A stretch of 13,040 nucleotides of DNA, from positions 1-13,040 of the forward strand of contig JAEWFG010000395.1 in NCBI GenBank assembly GCA_023388935.1. The letters run 5' to 3'. The notes below the pieces were generated by a model that saw only the letters and a program-made list of their open reading frames with translations, made no database searches and was not told where the DNA came from. Every line of letters begins with the position of its first letter. The stretch's first letter is position 1. Shown here piece after piece: positions 6,571 to 12,135 of the stretch. Source of the stretch: Pseudomonadota bacterium. Lineage in GTDB: Bacteria; Pseudomonadota; Alphaproteobacteria; Rhizobiales; Xanthobacteraceae. The position numbers and the translations under genes are program-made.

Positions 6571-6645
6571 CTAATGAGCAATGAGCAGATACAGTCCGGC
6601 GACCAGCAGTAAAGCTCCCAAGACCGTGTTGGCGTTTGCTGGCAT
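6571..6645 (-). CDS. 24-aa single-transmembrane microprotein
   Basis: On the minus strand ATG 6645-6643 to TAG 6573-6571 encodes MPANANTV followed by a compact hydrophobic helix (LGALLLVAGLYLLIAH) that reaches the C-terminus. AAGGGAA at 6660-6654 sits eight bases before the start, a proper ribosome site. The peptide is short, but translation signal and membrane helix coincide. No function can be assigned. It lies head-on to the + strand microprotein at 6403. Confidence 0.5.
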   Translation of the reverse strand: MPANANTVLGALLLVAGLYLLIAH

Positions 6646-6826
6646 ATGTCAGATTCCCTTTCATCACTATCGCGTCAGCTGGCGGCCTCGCTCACCGACT
6701 CATTGTGTCCGCGGTCCATTCCCTCGATGCCAAGCCCCAAGCTTGGTTCCACCCGATGGGCAATTGGTCGCACCTCCTAATTGCGAAATGGTCTTGTGCT
6801 CACCTTTGTGCAATTTGACGTTTGCA

Positions 6827-6991
6827 ATGCATACGGACAATGACGGCGCACGCTTCCGCCAGGCGGCGGAAGAATGTCGTGAACAGGCCAGGAGAGCCGG
6901 GAAGCCGAGTGACAAGGAGCAATGGCTCCGCCTGGCTGCTGATTGGCTGCGGCTGGCCGAAGATGTAGAGGGCCGAAGCGGCAACTCCTAA
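6827..6991 (+). CDS. 54-aa helical protein of a Rhizobiales-type family
   Basis: ATG 6827 to TAA 6989-6991. After MHTDND the protein is almost wholly helical and charged: RFRQAAEECREQARRAG, a turn KPSDKE, then QWLRLAADWLRLAEDVE. This two-helix pattern, with A-x-E-C-R-x-Q and a later W-L-x-L-A-x-D-W-L-x-L-A, is one I know from many small Bradyrhizobium and related hypothetical proteins of unknown role. The frame is open upstream to 6581, but only the 54-aa part has protein character. No strong ribosome site is visible. Confidence 0.7.
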   Translation: MHTDNDGARFRQAAEECREQARRAGKPSDKEQWLRLAADWLRLAEDVEGRSGNS

Positions 6992-7024
6992 GAAACTTTT
7001 CCCAAATTGGAACGGAGGCCACCG

Positions 7025-7043
7025 CTCACTTCGGTGAGATTTT
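7025..7043 (+). terminator. Candidate intrinsic terminator with a TTCG loop
   Basis: CTCAC-TTCG-GTGAG (7025-7038) followed by ATTTTATA lies 33 bases after the 54-aa gene. The TTCG tetraloop stabilises short stems and a T-rich tail follows, but the stem is only five pairs. It overlaps the 3' end of the minus-strand gene at 7026. Confidence 0.4.
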
Positions 7044-7279
7044 ATAGACCTCGCCGGGCTTGAGGTTGAGCTGCTCAAACGTTCTTAGCTGCTTTTCCGT
7101 CAGTTGCACGTTCAATAATTCGGCCGTCCATCCTTCGGGAACAGCAGCGAGAACCAATGTCAGCGCGCCTGACTCGGCTTGGCCAGCGCAATCCAGATCT
7201 CCGTGGCGGGCTCTCGCGACGATGCATCGTCCGGGGTGACCTCGACGATAGAGAAAGAGTTGCCGAATGATTCCGCCAT
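7026..7279 (-). pseudogene. Small hypothetical protein (~84 aa), frameshifted
   Basis: From ATG 7279 the minus strand reads MAESFGNSFSIVEVTPDD, then EIWIALAKP, and the frame runs to a stop near 7160. One frame over it resumes ALTLVLAAVPEGWTAELLNV, then EKQLRTFEQLNLKPGEVYKI, ending SPK at TGA 7028-7026. Deleting the apparent shift at about 7171-7180 (one C missing in AAGCCGAG) joins both halves into one sensible protein. The break is a mutation or a read error. The start is uncertain: the frame stays open to 7366 with no clear ribosome site at either position. Family not recognised; it lies downstream of the 67-aa gene. Confidence 0.55.
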
Positions 7280-7329
7280 GACGGCCACAATCGATCTAGG
7301 CGTCGTTCGTTGCAATGCCCTCCTCAAGC

Positions 7330-7533
7330 CTATTTCGGCGCCTGCGGCCCGGGCGATCTCAGCCATTCGGTCAGATGCGAGCCGGTCTCGGCTTGGCGAG
7401 CTCTGCGGAGGGCTTCATCCCTTACGGGTCCATGAGGGAGCAATTCGGCTTCTTCGCGGAGACGCTTCGCGTGTTCGGCGAGGCGATCCTCTAAGGACTG
7501 TGTTTGCTTAAAACGACGCCGACGCACGGTCAT
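7330..7533 (-). CDS. 67-aa basic helical protein of a Rhizobiales-type family
   Basis: ATG 7533 is preceded by AGGAGGAG with a good spacing. The product starts MTVRRRRFKQTQSLEDRLAE and continues AKRLREEAELLPHGPVRD, EALRRARQAETGSHL, with the end SPGPQAPK. The order (basic N-terminus, S-L-x-D-R-L, L-x-x-G-P-x-R-D, A-R-Q-A-E-T-x-S-H-L, Pro-rich tail) matches a family I recall as widespread in Bradyrhizobium and allied genera and annotated as hypothetical. It is probably a small cytosolic two-helix protein. It is the first gene of a likely minus-strand pair with the frameshifted gene at 7026. Confidence 0.8.
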   Translation of the reverse strand: MTVRRRRFKQTQSLEDRLAEHAKRLREEAELLPHGPVRDEALRRARQAETGSHLTEWLRSPGPQAPK

Positions 7534-7862
7534 GGCGCTCCTCCTGTTCGAGTTGGGCGGGAGCGCTACGGTGACGGTGCGTTCTCATCACCGATGTTTG
7601 CCATGGGCCGCGCGGTGATGATTGGACCGTACGGCCAGAGCGAGCTGGTTGGACACAAAATAGGTTAACTGGACGGGAAGCATATTTTTGCTTGCTGCTC
7701 GTACTTTTGAGGAATCACTCAAAAGGCGCCTTTTGCTAAAGCTGATCAGTTCTTGCCGCAGCGACTTGCTCGCCGCCACGCGGAATAGGCTGAGGCCACC
7801 ACGAAGAGGCCCGCCGGTGTGAGCCGGCAAGCCTGACCTTTTCCACCCGGTTTGAGTGCTCT
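7534..7862. other. Spacer carrying overlapping palindromes
   Basis: No gene is convincing here. The 160-codon minus frame across 7588-8070 overlaps the better frames at 7863-8315 and looks like a shadow. The notable content is the pair of inverted repeats at 7704-7735. A smaller GCCGG/CCGGC inverted repeat lies near 7811-7826, just past the stop of the minus-strand relic. Confidence 0.45.
7704..7735. repeat. Overlapping inverted repeats sharing one arm
   Basis: CTTTTGAG (7704-7711) and CTCAAAAG (7718-7725) are exact complements around GAATCA. The second arm also belongs to a perfect 16-base palindrome, CAAAAGGCGCCTTTTG (7720-7735). The middle arm can therefore pair either way. This suits a dimeric protein-binding site or a switchable RNA fold; which one is not known. 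Confidence 0.6.
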
Positions 7863-8366
7863 TCACCAAAGTCCCTCGCATACCGTATCGATCAGCCTGG
7901 TATTCGTATCGTCGCCGATCAGTGCGTCGAGCGACCACGGCGTCTTGATATCGCCATAAGATTTTACCGGGTTCTCCCGATAGTAGTCGGCATGAACTCC
8001 TTAATGTGCCGCTTCGCTTTCGTGATGCCAAATGGCTTCCGTTTGTACCTGCGCGCAATGTGCGCGTCATAGACCATATTTGATGATCTCGATCTTTACA
8101 TCCATGTTCATGTACGCAGGAAGAAGCGCCAATATCTCATTGAAGCGATTCTGCTGCTTCGTCTTCGTCATGGCCTTTACCAGCCGCGCTCGTCCTCCGG
8201 CAGCCCAAGCCCTATGAGCAGCAGCGAATTCAGGATCCCGCGACACCGTTCGATAGAATTTATTCAGGTCTTTGATGATTTTCAGCAACGACTGCAGCCG
8301 CAGGCCACGCTTCATCCCTTCGATAGCTTTTTCCCTAATCTCTCCCGCAAAAATGGTGCCGATCTT
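7863..8366 (-). pseudogene. Frameshifted helical gene of unknown family
   Basis: Three minus-strand frames follow one another as if from one gene. First, from about 8366 to TGA 8069-8067: KIGTIFAGEIREKAIEG, MKRGLRLQSLLKIIKDLNKF, RFNEILALLPAYMNMDVKIE and IIKYGL, with an in-frame ATG at 8315. Next, a frame opening MVYDAHIARRYKRKPFGITK and AKRHIKEF. Last, HADYYRENPVKSYGDIKTPW and SLDALIGDDTNTRLIDTVCE to TGA 7865-7863. The pieces join smoothly if one or two bases are corrected near 8075 and 7995. No domain is recognised. A true 5' end was not found, so it is probably truncated as well as frameshifted. Confidence 0.45.
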
Positions 8367-9242
8367 CTGCGGCCGAAGGTTCAGGCATGTCCAACAACTC
8401 CGGCCGCCGTGCTGGCCCTTCTGTACGCGTGTGTTCTCGGGCGTATATCGTGTAGCAGAGTGCAGTTGACCGAAGACGGTCCAAGCCTAGTTCACGACCA
8501 GCGACTTGGGATCGAATGTCGTCAGCGGACTGCTTGGTCTGTTCGAGCAGGACTTTGGCGCGATTGGCTTGCTCTTGTGCAGCTCGTACCAAGGACGTGG
8601 CGATTGTCCCTCCGAGCTTGGAGCAGCCGGATCGATCTGGACCGGCCTCAACGCGCGGCGTGTCCACTGCGCAATGTTGTCCCCCATTAGATCGAGATGG
8701 CCTGCCAGGCGTGCCTGCCAGTTCGTCCACCATGTTCTGAAGTTCTTCACTGGCCGAAACTGTGATGCGGCGACCGCCACCCCCATCGCGATGGTTGGAA
8801 TGATCAAGAGCAGTATCCACCACTTCGACGGCTTCGACGGCGGTGGCGGCGTTGGTTTGGCTGAAGATGGCGGGGGCTCGGACAAAGACGGCGGGGGCGC
8901 GGCCATCTGCGGTGTCTTGTTCGTCGGCGCCGTGATCGACACGGTCGGCACCACCTTCAGTGTTGCGTCTACGTTGGTGGACCGTTGGGGCGGGACTGGC
9001 GGTGCAGGGTGCCCGCTATCGCCGGGGTCGGGGTGGGTCACGACCGGCGTCGATTGCTTTGCCCAGCGCAACAAGTCCTTGGAGCGGCCGGGCTTGCCCT
9101 GATACCAGCATCGCTTAGAGTCCACGATTCGCCACGACCACCACTTGCCATCGTGGCCGGGCGATGACTGGCATTCAGTGGCGCTTGCGTCCGAACTGAT
9201 CAGCAGCAGCAAAACTGCAATGGACGAACTCGCCTTTGTCAC
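8335..9242 (-). pseudogene. Exported/membrane-anchored Pro-rich coiled-coil protein, probable frameshift
   Basis: From GTG 9242 (GGGAA just upstream) the product begins VTKASSSIAVLLLLISSDAS, a signal peptide, then ECQSSPGHDGKWWSWRIVD and KRCWYQGKPG, a Cys/Trp module seen in rhizobial exported proteins. A long Pro-rich linker follows, then a transmembrane helix (KWWILLLIIPTIAMGVAVAA). After QIDPAAPSSEGQ near 8615 this frame loses character, while the next frame gives SLVRAAQEQANRAKVLLEQ and TKQSADDIRSQVAG, a clear coiled coil, ending at 8335. A one-base shift near 8600 is the simplest reading. The start could instead be GTG 9269. Function unknown; a cell-envelope role is inferred. Confidence 0.6.
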
Positions 9243-9289
9243 GCTTCCCGCGCCTCTGAGGCCACGCACGACTTCAGTCGAATGTTTCG

Positions 9290-9295
9290 ATTATA
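9290..9295 (-). promoter_or_regulatory. Candidate -10 box for the exported coiled-coil gene
   Basis: The minus strand carries a perfect TATAAT at 9295-9290, which would put the transcript start near 9283, upstream of both possible GTG starts (9269, 9242). No good -35 match is found at 16-18 bases, so this is tentative. Confidence 0.3.
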
Positions 9296-9739
9296 GCCAT
9301 ATCCAACCGGCCTTGCGAGACAGTAGCGCAGGCGGGTGTTAATCGGCGTGGGGTCCGTACGCCGATCGGCACGACAACTCTTTGATTCGCTTGATATTGG
9401 AGGGATCATCCTTCCGCGCCGATTCACAATCAGCCGTCTCGCTGGCTGGCTGCTCCTGCAGGAGGTGATGCCGGTAGCAGTCGCTGACCGAGGCCGCAGG
9501 ATCGTCCCTCAAGGCCAGCCAGGTCCGTTGTCCCGCCTAAAGACCCAGCGGTGCCTCAACCGCGATCGACTGCATTGCTCAAGAAATTTGGCCTGCGTGG
9601 TGCCAAGCGAATGCCGGCGGGATGACGGGCAGCTTGCTTTCCCGGACATGCCCCGCGAGCGGAGCCACACCTCAGAGCCCCCGGATGGAATCGCACTTTC
9701 GCGCAAAACGCGTCAAGGCGGGCCTTGCGGGGTGACGAA
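9296..9739. other. Spacer with repeat copy 2, no convincing gene
   Basis: This stretch between two divergent genes holds repeat copy 2 (9337-9428). The 148-codon + frame from 9336 and the minus frames at 9509 and 9556 have no recognisable protein character, and I take them as chance frames. Nothing else stands out before the operator array at 9739. Confidence 0.45.
9337..9428. repeat. Dispersed ~90-bp repeat, copy 2
   Basis: Direct-orientation match to 483-572, about 8.85 kb away. Its first part forms an inverted repeat ATCGGCGT/ACGCCGAT around nine bases, weaker in copy 1. On the minus strand it encodes SARKDDPSNIKRIKEL, and a few bases on an extra C shifts the frame before P-T-PIN. The two copies have different indels, so each appears to have decayed independently from one peptide-coding ancestor. 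Confidence 0.7.
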
Positions 9740-9754
9740 TACCATCCATATACC
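9725..9754 (+). promoter_or_regulatory. Possible promoter of the CopG-esterase operon
   Basis: TTGCGG (9725-9730) and TATACC (9749-9754), 18 bases apart, are a fair sigma-70-like pair. The putative -10 box falls inside the left half of the operator, which would suit repression, but the match is imperfect. Confidence 0.3.
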
Positions 9755-9781
9755 ATCTATACAGATGGCAATAGGATGGTA
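9739..9781 (+). promoter_or_regulatory. Symmetric four-half-site operator for the CopG-type repressor
   Basis: TACCATC occurs at 9740-9746 and 9751-9757, and its complement as GATGGCA (9764-9770, one mismatch) and GATGGTA (9775-9781). All four sit on one dyad centred at 9760.5. Neighbouring half-sites on each side are spaced 11 bases, one helical turn. The array ends six bases before ATG 9788 and covers the ribosome site. Ribbon-helix-helix proteins bind such repeated half-sites cooperatively, so autoregulation by the gene just downstream is the natural inference. Confidence 0.75.
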
Positions 9782-9787
9782 ACAGCG

Positions 9788-10207
9788 ATGGCCAGCAACG
9801 TGCACGAAATCCGACCGAAGCCCTCCGACTCGGAAAAAATCACGATCAATCTTGGCTTCGTCGATCTCGGTCAGGTCGACTTGATGGTCCAGGAAGGATT
9901 CTACTCGAACCGGACCGATTTCATCCGAACGGCAATCCGCAACCAGCTCGAACGTCATGCCGACGTGGTCAAGCAGTCCACGGTCCGAAAGAGTTTGGAC
10001 CTCGGGCTTCGGCACTACAGCCGCGAGGATCTCGATGCGGCGCGGCGGGCCGGTGAGATGCTGCACATCAATGTTCTGGGCCTTGCCACCATCGCCCCAG
10101 ACGTGACGCCCGAACTCGCTCGCGCGACGATTGCCTCGGTCTCCGTGTTGGGGGCCCTGCACGCCAGTCCCGCCGTCAAATCCGCTCTCGCCGACAGAAC
10201 GAGGTAA
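9788..10207 (+). CDS. CopG-type ribbon-helix-helix transcriptional regulator
   Basis: ATG 9788 gives a 139-aa protein. An alternative ATG at 9776 (MVTAMASN) lies inside the operator and is less likely. Residues 14-50 carry the ribbon-helix-helix fold: a beta strand EKITINLGFVDL, helix 1 QVDLMVQEGFY, then SNRTDFIRTAIRNQLERH. The strand contacts the DNA major groove in dimers. The C-terminal half (LHYSREDLDAARRAGEMLHI type, then APDVTPELARATIASVSVLG) is longer than in plain CopG proteins and may be a ligand or oligomerisation part. It is followed after four bases by the esterase gene, with which it is surely co-transcribed, and it probably represses both through the operator upstream. Confidence 0.88.
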   Translation: MASNVHEIRPKPSDSEKITINLGFVDLGQVDLMVQEGFYSNRTDFIRTAIRNQLERHADVVKQSTVRKSLDLGLRHYSREDLDAARRAGEMLHINVLGLATIAPDVTPELARATIASVSVLGALHASPAVKSALADRTR

Positions 10208-10211
10208 GGCC

Positions 10212-11381
10212 ATGCTGAAATTAGACATCGTTCGCGAAGCCACACGCCTCACGCGCTCGGGCCAGCTCGTCGAGGCCACCGCGCTGCTCCAGCGCATGCT
10301 TCGGGGTGAGCACACACCGGACATCACCGCCCCCACCACACAACGCTCTACCGCGACAGAAAGAACGCCGCCGATCATCGACGCCAAGCCACACGTCACC
10401 GCGACGAGGAGTCCGCGTCGAACGGTCCGTCCGCCGGTGGATCTCGCCAAGAACCTCCCTGGACTTGGCCTCGGAGGACCGCTGCGGCGCGCCCCGCCGT
10501 CCATGGCGGACATCGTGCCGGACGGCACCCAGTTCGTCGAAGGCAGCTACGGCAACGCCGCGGGAAGCCGCACCTACCGGCTCTTCATCCCCAGCGGCTA
10601 TCATGGACAGGCCATTCCGCTGGTGATCATGCTGCACGGTTGCACGCAGTCGCCGGAGGATTTCGCCGCGGGCACGCGGATGAACTTCATCGCCGAAGAA
10701 CAGACCTGCTTCGTGGCCTATCCCGCGCAGCGGGCCGAAGCGAACCAGGCGAAATGCTGGAATTGGTTTCGTCCAGCCGACCAGCAACGCGGCGGCGGCG
10801 AACCCTCGCTCATCGCCGGCATCACCCGCCAGCTCATGCGCGACCATTCTGTCGATCCGCGGCGCGTCTACGTCGCCGGACTCTCGGCCGGAGCTGCGGC
10901 TGCCGCCGTGATGGGATCGACGTACGGCGATCTGTACGCGGCGGTCGGCATCCATTCCGGACTGGCCTGCGGGGCCGCCACCGATCTGCCCTCGGCGCTG
11001 ATGGCCATGAAGCAAGGCGCGGGGTCCGAGGCGATGCCGGGCGACGGTCCGCCCGTCCCGACGATCGTCTTTCACGGCGATCGCGACACGACGGTGCATT
11101 CGAACAACGGCGATCGAATCGTCCGGCAGTCCATCGCTGGGACGAGCACGACGGCGAAGGTGCAGCGCGGACGGGTGCCGGGAGGGCATGCCTACACCCG
11201 CACCGTCCATCTCGACGCCGGCGGACGCGGAATCCTCGAGCACTGGGAAATCCACGGAGCCGGACACGCATGGTCGGGGGGCAGCCCCGCCGGCTCCTAC
11301 ACCGATCCGGATGGCCCGGATGCAACGAGGCAGATGCTGCGCTTCTTCCTCGAGCATTCGCTCCCACAGGGGCGGAATTGA
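10212..11381 (+). CDS. PHB depolymerase-family esterase (alpha/beta hydrolase)
   Basis: A 389-aa protein from ATG 10212, four bases after the regulator, with TAAGG just before it. The N-terminus (MLKLDIVREATRLTRSGQLV, then EATALLQRMLRGE) has no signal peptide and resembles the helical leader of this family in rhizobia. A disordered Pro/Thr/Arg linker leads to the Esterase_phd domain from about residue 100. Visible elements are oxyanion motif MLHGCTQSPEDF, nucleophile Ser225 in GLSAG, Asp292 in HGDRDTTVH and His352 in GAGHAWSGG, a complete triad. Such enzymes cleave polyhydroxyalkanoate or other short-chain esters, and this one is probably cytoplasmic. The true substrate is unknown; pairing with a CopG repressor is typical. 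Confidence 0.9.
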   Translation: MLKLDIVREATRLTRSGQLVEATALLQRMLRGEHTPDITAPTTQRSTATERTPPIIDAKPHVTATRSPRRTVRPPVDLAKNLPGLGLGGPLRRAPPSMADIVPDGTQFVEGSYGNAAGSRTYRLFIPSGYHGQAIPLVIMLHGCTQSPEDFAAGTRMNFIAEEQTCFVAYPAQRAEANQAKCWNWFRPADQQRGGGEPSLIAGITRQLMRDHSVDPRRVYVAGLSAGAAAAAVMGSTYGDLYAAVGIHSGLACGAATDLPSALMAMKQGAGSEAMPGDGPPVPTIVFHGDRDTTVHSNNGDRIVRQSIAGTSTTAKVQRGRVPGGHAYTRTVHLDAGGRGILEHWEIHGAGHAWSGGSPAGSYTDPDGPDATRQMLRFFLEHSLPQGRN

Positions 11382-11476
11382 GGTGGCGTCCGCTTTTCAT
11401 CCCGGTGATGGGAAGCGGAGATCGCAATCGTTCTCCATCGAACGGGGAGGCCTCTGGCGCTAACCGTCCGATCCAA

Positions 11477-11674
11477 TCAGGTCTTTGGCTTCTGATTCGC
11501 TGCAGCCTCTCGAGCCATCCGCTCGGCCTTCAGGCGCTCCCGGTTTGCATGGAATGCCTGTTGGGCCCGTTCATGCTCGGAGACCGGCGCCTTCACGCTC
11601 GTGTCGCGAAACACCTTTCGCGCTTCCTGTTCGGCCGCGCTCGGCGTCCTCCGGTCCGATGTGCGATTGCTCAT
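11477..11674 (-). CDS. 65-aa basic helical protein of a Rhizobiales-type family
   Basis: ATG 11674 is chosen because GAAGGAGGG lies four bases before it. The ATG at 11695 would bury that site in coding sequence. The product starts MSNRTSDRRTPSAAEQEARK and continues with one long charged helix containing VFRDT, HERAQQAFHANRERLKAERM and AREAA. The A-Q-Q-A-F-H-x-N-R-E-R-L-x-A-E-R pattern matches small hypothetical proteins I know from Bradyrhizobium-like genomes. Role unknown. It converges with the esterase gene, with 95 bases between them and no clear terminator. Confidence 0.8.
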   Translation of the reverse strand: MSNRTSDRRTPSAAEQEARKVFRDTSVKAPVSEHERAQQAFHANRERLKAERMAREAAANQKPKT

Positions 11675-11730
11675 TGCTCCCTCCTTCGGGCGCAAATGGT
11701 CCTTGCGCTATGTTGCGCATTCGGACCGCC

Positions 11731-11778
11731 AACCTAGGGGTAGGTTTTCCCCCGGCGGGGCTTTTGGGGGGCCGGGGG
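11731..11778. repeat. Tandem inverted repeats upstream of the 65-aa gene
   Basis: AACCTA-GGGG-TAGGTT (11731-11746) is directly followed by CCCCCGGC (11749-11756) and GCCGGGGG (11771-11778) around a 14-base G-rich loop. Both are exact. They sit about 57-104 bases upstream of the minus-strand start at 11674, a fitting place for a promoter or regulator site. There is no T-run on either strand, so a terminator is unlikely. Confidence 0.5.
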
Positions 11779-11865
11779 CATGGATTCGACGCTTCGCGAA
11801 CCCATTCGTTCCATCCCCTGGTGTCTCCAAGATCACGCAGACTTTCAATGCGGCTTGGACGGCTT

Positions 11866-12083
11866 TTACGCCGCCGCTTCCTTCGCCGGCTTCTTGTCCT
11901 CGATCGACATCAGCATCTCCTTCTGGCCGCTCGACGCCTTGCGCGGCTTCTTGGCCGGTCCTGGCCGCGTTCGCCGGCGCGGCCTCCTTGCCGACGGATC
12001 GGCGCAGCGCCTCCATCAGGTCGACGACGTTGGTCGATGCCGGCCGCTCCTTCGGCGTGATCGGTTTGCCGGCGCGCACTAAA
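11866..12083 (-). pseudogene. ku: C-terminal relic of a Ku DNA end-binding protein
   Basis: On the minus strand the frame entering near 12083 reads AGKPITPKERPASTNVVDLM and EALRRSVGKEAAPANAAR, which matches the linker and the N-V-V-D-L-M-x-A-L-R-x-S helix near the end of bacterial Ku. One frame over, KKPRKASSGQKEMLMSIEDK and KPAKEAAA reach TAA 11868-11866, the Lys/Ala-rich Ku tail, so a one-base shift occurs near 11950-11965. The whole Ku core (the DNA-encircling ring) is missing: upstream of 12083 the sequence changes to unrelated DNA, then the kinase gene. This is a truncated and frameshifted relic of a non-homologous end-joining gene. No LigD is visible. Confidence 0.75.
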
Positions 12084-12135
12084 TGGAGTGTGACTGAGCA
12101 ATTGCTAAGGCCGAGCAGACTAGCCAAGCTGAGGA

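Noticed and set aside
9336..9782. A 148-codon + frame starting in repeat copy 2
   Set aside because: It starts at a GTG in the repeat, lacks a ribosome site and protein character, and runs into the operator array.
9713..10528. A 271-codon minus frame opposite the CopG gene
   Set aside because: It is antisense to a clear ribbon-helix-helix protein and its operator and shows no domain of its own.
10221..11357. A 378-codon minus frame and a 365-codon + frame over the esterase
   Set aside because: Both are antisense or off-frame shadows of the esterase, which has a full catalytic triad. Their composition is Arg/Ala/Gly-biased with no motif.
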